Shown in pieces: positions 57,196 to 64,000 of a stretch of DNA of 64,000 nt; the stretch's first letter is position 1; each line of letters begins with the position of its first letter. Location: NCBI RefSeq assembly GCF_007828215.1, contig NZ_VIUE01000001.1, forward strand, positions 62,001-126,000, given 5' to 3'. Source of the DNA: Pseudomonas sp. SJZ074 (GTDB lineage Bacteria; Pseudomonadota; Gammaproteobacteria; Pseudomonadales; Pseudomonadaceae). Both the position numbers and the translations under genes were made by a program. The notes beneath the pieces were generated by a model. That model was not told the origin of the DNA. It ran no database searches and saw only the letters and a list, made by a program, of their open reading frames with translations.

Positions 57196-57942
57196 ATGAA
57201 TTACAACTGGGACTGGGGCGTATTCTTCAAGTCCACCGGTGTGGGCAGCGAGACCTATCTCGACTGGTACATCGCCGGCCTGGGCTGGACCATCGCCATC
57301 GCCGTCGTGGCCTGGATCATCGCCCTGCTGCTGGGCTCGATCCTGGGCGTGATGCGCACCGTGCCGAACCGGCTGGTGTCGGGTATTGCCACCTGCTACG
57401 TGGAGCTTTTCCGTAACGTGCCCTTGCTGGTGCAGCTGTTCATCTGGTACTTCCTGGTGCCCGACCTGCTGCCCGCCGATATCCAGGAATGGTACAAGCA
57501 GGACCTGAACCCGACCACCTCGGCCTACCTGAGCGTCGTCGTGTGCCTGGGCCTGTTCACCGCCGCCCGGGTCTGCGAGCAAGTGCGCACCGGTATCCAG
57601 GCGCTGCCACGCGGCCAGGAATCCGCGGCCCGGGCCATGGGCTTCAAGCTGCCGCAGATCTACTGGAACGTGCTGCTGCCACAGGCCTACCGGATCATCA
57701 TTCCGCCGCTCACCTCGGAATTCCTCAACGTCTTCAAGAACTCCTCCGTGGCCTCGCTGATCGGCCTGATGGAACTGCTCGCGCAGACCAAGCAGACCGC
57801 CGAGTTCTCCGCCAACCTGTTCGAAGCCTTCACCCTGGCGACACTGATCTACTTCACCCTGAACATGAGCCTGATGTTGCTCATGCGCATGGTCGAAAAG
57901 AAAGTCGCGGTGCCCGGCCTCATCTCCGTGGGGGGTAAATAA
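57196..57942 (+). CDS. aatQ: Glutamate/aspartate ABC transporter permease
   Basis: 248-residue permease of the His/Glu/Gln/Arg family with five to six membrane helices. Contains the EAA motif in ESAARAMGFKLPQIYWNVLLPQAYRIIIPPL. Starts with MNYNWDWGVFF. Its stop codon overlaps the aatM start by one base. Pairs with AatM in the inner membrane. Confidence 0.93.
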   Translation: MNYNWDWGVFFKSTGVGSETYLDWYIAGLGWTIAIAVVAWIIALLLGSILGVMRTVPNRLVSGIATCYVELFRNVPLLVQLFIWYFLVPDLLPADIQEWYKQDLNPTTSAYLSVVVCLGLFTAARVCEQVRTGIQALPRGQESAARAMGFKLPQIYWNVLLPQAYRIIIPPLTSEFLNVFKNSSVASLIGLMELLAQTKQTAEFSANLFEAFTLATLIYFTLNMSLMLLMRMVEKKVAVPGLISVGGK

Positions 57943-58613
57943 TGGAATTCGATTTCAGTGGTGTCGTCCCGGCCATTCCCGGCCTGTGGAACGGCATGGT
58001 AATGACCCTCAAGCTGATGGTCCTCGGCGTGGTCGGCGGCATCGTCCTGGGCACGATCCTGGCGTTGATGCGCTTGTCCCACAACAAGTTGCTGTCCAAC
58101 ATCGCCGGCGCCTACGTCAACTACTTCCGCTCGATCCCGCTGCTGCTGGTAATCACCTGGTTCTACCTGGCGGTGCCGTTCGTGCTGCGCTGGATCACCG
58201 GCGAAGACACGCCAATCGGGGCGTTCGGCTCTTGCGTCGTGGCGTTCATGATGTTCGAAGCCGCGTACTTCTGCGAAATCGTACGGGCCGGCGTGCAGTC
58301 GATCCCCAAGGGCCAGATGGGCGCCGCCCAGGCGCTGGGAATGAATTATGGCCAGACCATGCGCCTGATCATCCTGCCCCAGGCGTTTCGCAAGATGACC
58401 CCGTTGTTGCTGCAACAGAGCATCATCCTGTTTCAGGACACCTCGCTGGTGTACACCGTCGGCCTGGTGGACTTCCTCAATGCTTCGCGGGCCAATGGCG
58501 ACATCATCGGCCGCTCCAATGAGTTCCTGATCGTCGCAGGTCTCGTGTACTTCACAATCAGCTTTGCCGCCTCGCTGCTGGTCAAGCGTCTGCAAAAAAG
58601 GTTCGCCGTATGA
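57942..58613 (+). CDS. aatM: Glutamate/aspartate ABC transporter permease
   Basis: 223-residue permease of the same family: [20 protein letters not shown] start, EAA segment [31 protein letters not shown] and [17 protein letters not shown]. Overlaps the aatP start (ATGA). Forms the membrane channel with AatQ. Confidence 0.93.
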   Translation: MEFDFSGVVPAIPGLWNGMVMTLKLMVLGVVGGIVLGTILALMRLSHNKLLSNIAGAYVNYFRSIPLLLVITWFYLAVPFVLRWITGEDTPIGAFGSCVVAFMMFEAAYFCEIVRAGVQSIPKGQMGAAQALGMNYGQTMRLIILPQAFRKMTPLLLQQSIILFQDTSLVYTVGLVDFLNASRANGDIIGRSNEFLIVAGLVYFTISFAASLLVKRLQKRFAV

Positions 58614-59344
58614 TCTCTATCAAGAACATCAACAAGTGGTATGGGGACTTCCAGGTACTGACCAATTGCAGCACCGAGGTCAGCAAAGGTGAGGTGGTGG
58701 TGGTATGCGGGCCGTCGGGTTCGGGCAAGTCCACCCTGATCAAGTGCGTGAACGCCCTGGAGCCGTTCCAGAAAGGCGACATCGTCGTCGACGGCACGTC
58801 CATCGCCGACCCGAAGACCAACCTGCCAAAACTGCGTTCGCGGGTGGGCATGGTGTTCCAGCACTTCGAACTGTTCCCGCACCTGACCATCACCGAGAAC
58901 CTGACCATCGCGCAGATCAAGGTGCTGGGTCGCAGCAAGGAAGAAGCCACCAAGAAAGGCTTGCAGTTGCTCGATCGGGTCGGCCTCTCCGCGCACGCCC
59001 ACAAGCATCCGGGACAGCTCTCCGGCGGCCAGCAACAGCGCGTGGCGATTGCTCGTGCGCTGGCGATGGACCCAGTGGTCATGCTGTTTGACGAACCAAC
59101 GTCGGCCCTCGACCCGGAAATGGTCAACGAAGTGCTCGACGTGATGGTGCAACTGGCCCACGAAGGCATGACCATGATGTGCGTGACCCACGAAATGGGC
59201 TTCGCCCGTAAAGTGGCGAACCGGGTGATCTTCATGGACCAGGGCCAGATCATCGAAGACTGCCCGAAGGAGGAGTTCTTCGGCGACATCAGCGCCCGCT
59301 CCGAACGTGCGCAGCACTTCCTTGAGAAAATCCTGCAGCACTAA
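58610..59344 (+). CDS. aatP: Glutamate/aspartate ABC transporter ATPase
   Basis: 244-residue ATPase: Walker [13 protein letters not shown], signature [15 protein letters not shown], Walker [16 protein letters not shown], switch region THEMGFA. Complete GlnQ-type protein energising AatJQM. Confidence 0.95.
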   Translation: MISIKNINKWYGDFQVLTNCSTEVSKGEVVVVCGPSGSGKSTLIKCVNALEPFQKGDIVVDGTSIADPKTNLPKLRSRVGMVFQHFELFPHLTITENLTIAQIKVLGRSKEEATKKGLQLLDRVGLSAHAHKHPGQLSGGQQQRVAIARALAMDPVVMLFDEPTSALDPEMVNEVLDVMVQLAHEGMTMMCVTHEMGFARKVANRVIFMDQGQIIEDCPKEEFFGDISARSERAQHFLEKILQH

Positions 59345-59360
59345 AAGCTCCACCCTTCTC

Positions 59361-59448
59361 TGTGGGAGCGGGCTTGCTCGCGAATAGGGCAGCACATTCA
59401 ACCTCATGTGGCTGACACACCGATTTCGCGAGCAAGCCCGCTCCCACA
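59361..59448. repeat. REPIN-like inverted repeat, GTGGGAGCG family
   Basis: TGTGGGAGCGGGCTTGCTCG at the left and CGAGCAAGCCCGCTCCCACA at the right are perfect inverted copies. It separates aatP from aauS. Confidence 0.88.
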
Positions 59449-59503
59449 TAGGGGTTGGAGTTGGCTTGTAGATTTGTGTTGTGGTTGACCCAAGGCTTCT
59501 GTG

Positions 59504-61405
59504 ATGAAATGCGACCCCACCCTCTATCGCGCGACGCCGCCATCACTTGCCGTGAAACCCCGTCTGATCCGCCATCTGTTCCTGCCGCCGTTGATCATCG
59601 CGCTGACGATCGGCCTGGGTTACCTTGGTTTCTGGATCAGCGAGCACTATGGCATTCGCGGTCTCGCCGAAAATGGCGAGCGCCAGTTGGAGTTGCATGC
59701 CCGCGCCGTCGAGAGCGAGATCAGCAAGTACACCTACCTGCCCAGCCTGCTGGAGCTTGAATCCAGCGTCTCGCAACTGCTCGACGACCCGACACCGGAA
59801 CATCGCAAGACCGTCAATGAATACCTCGAAGGCCTGAACCGCCGCAGCCTCAGCCGGGCCATCTACGTGATGGACACCACCGGGCGGGTCATGGCCACCA
59901 GCAACTGGCGCGACGTCGACAGCTACCTGGGTGAAGACCTGTCCTTCCGCGCCTACTTCCAGAACGCCGTTCGCGGCCAGCCGGGACGCTTCTACGGCAT
60001 CGGCAGCACCAATGGCGAACCAGGCTATTACCTGGCCCATGGTCTCGAACAACAGGGCAAGATCATCGGCGTGGCCGTGGTCAAGGTACGGCTCGAAGCC
60101 ATGGAGGAGCGCTGGCAACGGGCGCGCCTGGAGGCTTTCGTCAGCGACGAGAACGGCATCATCATCCTCTCCAGCGATCCGGCACGACGGCTCAAATCCG
60201 TGCGTCCGCTGAGTGACGACACCAAGGAACGCCTGGCACGCAGTCTGCAGTATTACTGGTTCCCGCTGAACGAACTGATCCCCCTGGCCCGGGAGCGGCT
60301 GACCGAAGGCATGGAGAAACTGACCTTCCCGGCCAACACCGAAGTGGCCGCCGAGAAGCAGGCCATCAGTTACCTTTCGCAGACCCGTCCCCTGAACGAC
60401 ACACCGTGGAATTTCACCCTGCTGACGCCCCTTGAAGACTTGCGTCGCCAGTCAATCAACCAGGGCATCCTGGTGGCCGTGGCCTTCGCCCTGGTGGCGT
60501 TCCTGTTGATTGCCTGGAACGAACGGCGCAAGGTCATCGCCACCCGCCTCGCCGCCCGTGAAGCCCTGCAGGAAGCCAACAGCCAGCTCGAGCGTCGGAT
60601 TACCGAACGCACCACCGACCTGCGGGCCAGCAACGATCGGCTCAAGAGCCAGATCCGCGAACGCCGGCAGGCTGAAGAAACATTGCGCCGGGCCCAGGAC
60701 GAACTGGTGCAGGCCGGCAAACTGGCGGCCATCGGGCAGATGTCCACCAGCATCGCTCACGAGCTCAACCAGCCGTTGGCCGCCCTGCGCACCTTGTCCG
60801 GCAACACCGTGCGCTTCCTGGAGCGCGGCCAGTTGGATACAGCCAGCGCCAACCTGAAGACCATCAACGAACTGATCGATCGCATGGGCCGGATTACCGC
60901 CAGCCTGCGTTCCTTCGCCCGGCGCGGGGACGACAAGGGCCGGGCCAGCCTCGGCAAGGCCGTCGAGGCCGCCCTGCAGCTACTGGCCGGTCGCCTTGAA
61001 AACCAGGGTGTCCAGGTGCATGCCGGCTTCGATGACATCCAGGTGCAGATCGACCAGACGCGCCTGGAGCAGATCCTGGTGAACCTGATCGGCAACGCCC
61101 TCGACGCCATGCAGGACCGACCCGAGCCTCGGCTGTGGCTCGAAGGCCAGGCCCAGGATGGGAAATATCGCCTGCGGGTACGGGATAATGGCCACGGTAT
61201 CGACCCGGAAACGCGCAAGCATCTGTTCGAACCCTTTTTCACCACCAAACCCGGCGAACAAGGCCTGGGGCTGGGGCTGACGCTCTCGGCGAGCCTGGCC
61301 GCCGCCGCTGGCGGGCACCTGGATGTCGAGCACCCGGAAGGCGGTGGCAGCACCTTTGTCCTCAGTTTACCGTTGGTAAGCCCTTTATCTGCCGAGCCGC
61401 TATGA
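59504..61405 (+). CDS. aauS: AauS sensor histidine kinase
   Basis: 633-residue DctB-type sensor kinase. One membrane helix at about 28-46, large periplasmic dCache sensing domain (with SRAIYVMDTTGRVMATSNWRD and RFYGIGSTNGEPGYYLAHGL), second helix at about 322-342, coiled coil, H-box SIAHELNQPLAALRTL with His419, N box NLIGNALDAM and G2 GLGLGLTLSASL. The ATG at 59504 is preferred over a GTG one codon earlier. Overlaps aauR by 4 bases. In P. putida AauSR switches on the Asp/Glu transporter in response to external acidic amino acids. Confidence 0.92.
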   Translation: MKCDPTLYRATPPSLAVKPRLIRHLFLPPLIIALTIGLGYLGFWISEHYGIRGLAENGERQLELHARAVESEISKYTYLPSLLELESSVSQLLDDPTPEHRKTVNEYLEGLNRRSLSRAIYVMDTTGRVMATSNWRDVDSYLGEDLSFRAYFQNAVRGQPGRFYGIGSTNGEPGYYLAHGLEQQGKIIGVAVVKVRLEAMEERWQRARLEAFVSDENGIIILSSDPARRLKSVRPLSDDTKERLARSLQYYWFPLNELIPLARERLTEGMEKLTFPANTEVAAEKQAISYLSQTRPLNDTPWNFTLLTPLEDLRRQSINQGILVAVAFALVAFLLIAWNERRKVIATRLAAREALQEANSQLERRITERTTDLRASNDRLKSQIRERRQAEETLRRAQDELVQAGKLAAIGQMSTSIAHELNQPLAALRTLSGNTVRFLERGQLDTASANLKTINELIDRMGRITASLRSFARRGDDKGRASLGKAVEAALQLLAGRLENQGVQVHAGFDDIQVQIDQTRLEQILVNLIGNALDAMQDRPEPRLWLEGQAQDGKYRLRVRDNGHGIDPETRKHLFEPFFTTKPGEQGLGLGLTLSASLAAAAGGHLDVEHPEGGGSTFVLSLPLVSPLSAEPL

Positions 61406-62730
61406 ACAACGACCTGAGCGTACTGATCGTCGAAGACGATCCCCATGTCCTGCTGGGCTGCCAGCAGGCCCTGGCCCTGGAAGACATTCCCTGTGACGGC
61501 GTGGGCAGCGCCGAAGAGGCCCTGGCGCGGGTCGGCGAAGACTTTGCCGGCATCGTCATCAGTGACATCCGCCTGCCGGGCATCGATGGCCTGGAACTGC
61601 TGACCCGCCTCAAGGAACGGGACCGCAGCCTGCCGGTGGTGCTGATCACCGGTCACGGCGACATCTCCATGGCAGTGGACGCCATGCAAAAAGGCGCCTA
61701 CGACTTCATGGAGAAACCCTTCTCCCCCGAACGCCTGGTGGACGTCGCCCGCCGCGCCCTGGAAAAGCGCAGCCTGGCCCGAGAGGTGACTTCGCTGCGC
61801 CGGCAACTGGCCGAACGCGACTCCCTGGAAGGGCGGATCATCGGTCGCTCGCCGGCCATGCAGCACTTGCGGGAATTGATCGCCAACGTAGCCGATACTT
61901 CGGCCAACGTGCTGATCGAAGGCGAAACCGGTACCGGCAAGGAACTGGTCGCCCGCTGCCTGCATGACTTCAGCCGACGCAACGGCAAACAGTTCGTCGC
62001 GCTGAACTGTGGCGGCTTGCCGGAGAACCTGTTCGAAAGCGAGATCTTCGGCCACGAAGCCAATGCCTTCACCGGTGCAGGCAAGCGTCGGATCGGCAAG
62101 ATCGAGCACGCCGACGGCGGCACGCTGTTTCTCGATGAAGTGGAAAGCATGCCCCTGCCCTTGCAGATCAAGCTGTTGCGCGTCCTGCAGGAGCGCACTC
62201 TCGAACGGCTGGGCTCGAACCAGAGCGTGGCCGTGGATTGCCGGGTGATCGCCGCGACCAAGTCCGACCTGGATGAACTGGGTCGGGCCGGACAGTTTCG
62301 CAGCGACCTGTATTACCGCCTCAACGTGGTGACCCTGGAACTGCCGCCGCTACGCGAACGGCGGGAAGACATCCTGCAACTGTTCGAGCATTTTCTTCAG
62401 CAATCATCCCTGCGCTTCGACCGTACGGCACCGGAGCTGGACAACCAGACCCTGTCCAATCTGATGAGCCACGACTGGCCAGGCAACGTGCGGGAGCTGC
62501 GCAACGTTGCCGAACGCTTCGCCCTCGGCTTGCCGGCCTTCAAAAAATCCGGGTCCAGCGGCGCCAGCCAGGGCCTGGCCTTCGCCGAAGCGGTGGAAGC
62601 CTTCGAACGCAACCTGTTGGTCGACGCCCTGCAACGCAGCGGTGGCAACCTGACCCAGGCCAGTCAGGAACTGGGGATGGCCAAAACCACGCTGTTCGAC
62701 AAAGTCAAAAAATATGGCCTGAGCCACTGA
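61402..62730 (+). CDS. aauR: AauR sigma-54-dependent response regulator
   Basis: 442-residue NtrC-type activator: receiver with Asp55 (VISDIRLPGIDGLELL), AAA+ domain with GETGTGKELVARCLHD and ADGGTLFLDEVESM, and a C-terminal Fis-type helix-turn-helix (GNLTQASQELGMAKTTLFDKVKKYGL). The sigma-54-contact loop GAFTGA reads NAFTGA (residues 221-226), a variant also found in DctD-like regulators. It is expected to act at the sites 55839-55883 on the promoter at 55960. Confidence 0.93.
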   Translation: MNNDLSVLIVEDDPHVLLGCQQALALEDIPCDGVGSAEEALARVGEDFAGIVISDIRLPGIDGLELLTRLKERDRSLPVVLITGHGDISMAVDAMQKGAYDFMEKPFSPERLVDVARRALEKRSLAREVTSLRRQLAERDSLEGRIIGRSPAMQHLRELIANVADTSANVLIEGETGTGKELVARCLHDFSRRNGKQFVALNCGGLPENLFESEIFGHEANAFTGAGKRRIGKIEHADGGTLFLDEVESMPLPLQIKLLRVLQERTLERLGSNQSVAVDCRVIAATKSDLDELGRAGQFRSDLYYRLNVVTLELPPLRERREDILQLFEHFLQQSSLRFDRTAPELDNQTLSNLMSHDWPGNVRELRNVAERFALGLPAFKKSGSSGASQGLAFAEAVEAFERNLLVDALQRSGGNLTQASQELGMAKTTLFDKVKKYGLSH

Positions 62731-62747
62731 CCGGGGACGATGAAACT

Positions 62748-63086
62748 GTGGACCTGATTTTCAAGGCGGCGCTCGGCGCGGCGGTGGTGGTGATCCTGGC
62801 GATGCTCGCCAAGACCCGCAACTATTACATCGCCGGGCTGGTGCCGTTGTTCCCCACCTTTGCCCTGATTGCCCATTACATCGTCGGTAAGGGCCGCTCG
62901 GTGGAGGACCTGAAGACCACCATCGTGTTTGGCATGTGGTCGATCATTCCGTACTTCGTATATCTGGCGACGCTGTACATCATGGTCGACCGCATGCGCC
63001 TCGAGGCTTCACTGGCCGTGGCGGCCGTGGCATGGCTGATGGCGGCGACGGTACTGGTCAGTGTCTGGGTGAAGGTTCACGGCTGA
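62748..63086 (+). CDS. glpM: GlpM family membrane protein
   Basis: 112-residue membrane protein with four helices: MDLIFKAALGAAVVVILAMLA, NYYIAGLVPLFPTFALIAHYIVGKGRS, MWSIIPYFVYLATLYIMVDR and a last segment. GlpM was described in P. aeruginosa next to glpD and tied to alginate production. The start is GTG at 62748 with GGGGA upstream. Here it lies after aauR, not beside glpD. Symbol follows the family name. Confidence 0.85.
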   Translation: MDLIFKAALGAAVVVILAMLAKTRNYYIAGLVPLFPTFALIAHYIVGKGRSVEDLKTTIVFGMWSIIPYFVYLATLYIMVDRMRLEASLAVAAVAWLMAATVLVSVWVKVHG

Positions 63087-63098
63087 TCTGTAAAACCC

Positions 63099-63187
63099 TG
63101 TGGGAGCGGGCTTGCTCGCGAAAGCGGCGTGTCAGTCGACATTTACTTGGCTGACACACCGCCTTCGCGAGCAAGCCCGCTCCCACA
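63099..63187. repeat. REPIN-like inverted repeat, GTGGGAGCG family
   Basis: TGTGGGAGCGGGCTTGCTCG at the left and CGAGCAAGCCCGCTCCCACA at the right, between convergent glpM and the oxidoreductase gene. Confidence 0.88.
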
Positions 63188-63208
63188 GGGGCTCGCGATG
63201 GGGCCGGA

Positions 63209-63823
63209 TCAGTAGCCGACGGTGAACCGCGCGCGTGAGAACTGCGGCGCTTCCACTTCATCGATCATTGCAATGGCGTAGTCGGCAAAGCTGATCCAGC
63301 TGCGCCCGCTGGCGTCGAACAACAGGTGCTCCTTGCCAAGCCGGAACTGGCCGGTGCGCCCGGTTTCGACGAACTCCGCCGAGGGCGAGAGGAAGGTCCA
63401 GTCCAGGTCCTGCTCCTTGCGCAGCACGTCCAGGAACAGCGCACCGGCGGTGGCTTCGGCGAGGTATTGCTCAGGAAAACCCTCGCTGTCGATCACCCGA
63501 CTGTTGTCCGGCAGCAGCAACGAGCCGGCACCGCCCACCACCAGCAAGCGCTTGACCCCGGCAGCCTTGAGCGGAGCGATCACCTTGTCGGCCGGGACGG
63601 TGGCGAAGTGGGCGGCGCTGATGACCACGTCGTGGCCGGCGACCGCTGCGGTCAACGCTTCGCTGTCCAATACATCCAGTTGCTTGCTGGTCACCCCGGC
63701 CCTTTCCCCGATTTTCGCGGTGTTACGAGCGATGGCTGTCACGCTGTGACCGCGACGCAGGGCCTCTTCCATCAGTTGGCTGCCGGCACGACCGGTAGCA
63801 CCGATGATTGCGATTTTGCTCAT
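63209..63823 (-). CDS. NAD(P)-binding oxidoreductase (YwnB/NmrA-like)
   Basis: 204-residue Rossmann protein: MSKIAIIGATGRAGSQLMEEALRRG with GxxGxxG cofactor motif (residues 8-14), VISAAHF and LLVVGGAGSLLL. Resembles atypical SDR members such as YwnB or NmrA-type reductases. No catalytic Tyr-Lys pair was seen. Substrate unknown. Preceded by GGAGAA. Confidence 0.86.
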   Translation of the reverse strand: MSKIAIIGATGRAGSQLMEEALRRGHSVTAIARNTAKIGERAGVTSKQLDVLDSEALTAAVAGHDVVISAAHFATVPADKVIAPLKAAGVKRLLVVGGAGSLLLPDNSRVIDSEGFPEQYLAEATAGALFLDVLRKEQDLDWTFLSPSAEFVETGRTGQFRLGKEHLLFDASGRSWISFADYAIAMIDEVEAPQFSRARFTVGY

Positions 63824-63863
63824 GGTGTTCTCCTGTGATTATCAATGTTTGAAAGCTTGCTTT

Positions 63864-63892
63864 TTGGCGAGGGGATTTATCCCTCGCCACAA
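63864..63892. repeat. Compact GTGGCGAGG-family palindrome
   Basis: TTGGCGAGGGGATTTA and ATCCCTCGCCACAA fold on each other; a spacer-less copy like that at 41233. Confidence 0.7.
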
Positions 63893-63917
63893 CCGGGTTA
63901 CAGCCGGAAATCGGGCT

Positions 63918-64000
63918 TCACCACTTCATCTCCCCCTTGGCCACTTTGGCACTGAGCTCCAGAGAGCTGTCTTCACCCAGGCTCGGGAAGCGTTGCTTCA
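63918..64000 (-). CDS. C-terminal end of an unidentified protein, cut by window edge
   Basis: 26 residues read KQRFPSLGEDSSLELSAKVA and so on to GEMKW before a TGA at 63918. Only this tail is present, so the family is not recognised. The stop is followed by a short gap to the repeat element, as expected for a real gene end. Low confidence. Confidence 0.45.
   Translation of the reverse strand, partial: KQRFPSLGEDSSLELSAKVAKGEMKW

Overview
The window is a high-GC chromosomal stretch from a fluorescent-group Pseudomonas. The evidence is gene content (ColRS, AauSR/Aat, GlpKRD, MotY beside argG, bfd-bfr, an imelysin/di-heme cluster next to a MexVW-type pump), proteins close to known Pseudomonas sequences, and many REPIN-like inverted repeats of two families between genes. 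No rRNA, complete tRNA, CRISPR array, prophage or transposase was found. Gene order is a mosaic of blocks that are, from memory, separate in P. aeruginosa.

Layout. 1-4772: PHP-domain phosphoesterase (partial), yciB, a yciI-type gene, a small coiled-coil membrane protein, and a CpxRA-like two-component system around a Spy/CpxP-like chaperone gene. 4801-7103: an Ig-like repeat protein gene broken by a frameshift. 7390-15346: di-heme (DUF1111), imelysin and DUF1513 genes followed by a MexVW-like RND pump. 15592-22225: envelope block with inaA-type kinase, methyltransferase, colS/colR, an LTA-synthase-family transferase and a PAP2 phosphatase. 22531-26884: groESL, fxsA, a HugZ-like protein and a short-chain dehydrogenase. 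27007-35181: mrp, metG, an atypical Rnf-like cluster without rnfC, nth and a small PA3496-like gene. 35236-36828: an orphan LuxR-type regulator and an orphan membrane protein in AT-rich DNA. 36922-48762: argG, motY, pyrC-rnt, peroxiredoxin, bfd-bfr, grxD, a molybdopterin oxidoreductase, argF and a coupled ABC ATPase. 48897-55649: phzF-like, ybaK, glpK, glpR, a second Ig-like gene, glpD. 56089-63086: Asp/Glu ABC transporter aatJQMP with its sensor-regulator pair aauSR, then glpM. 63209-64000: an NAD(P)-binding oxidoreductase and the end of an unidentified gene.

Control signals readable in the DNA link several blocks. A CpxR-like direct repeat lies before the spy-like gene. ColR-like motifs lie before both genes flanking colRS. 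ArgR half-sites (TGTCGC-N8-AA) precede argG and argF. A Fur-like box precedes bfd. Two TTCGG-N4-CCGAA elements and a sigma-54 promoter precede aatJ, matching AauR control.

The most unusual element is the Rnf-like cluster at 30570-34259. It keeps a soluble ferredoxin-rich RnfB and the flavin-attachment threonines of RnfD and RnfG. It lacks rnfC and three of the four membrane cysteines expected in RnfA/RnfE, and the RnfB tail resembles the tail of RnfC. The two Ig-like loci, which appear to share a sequence module and interrupt otherwise conserved neighbourhoods, are the second point of interest.
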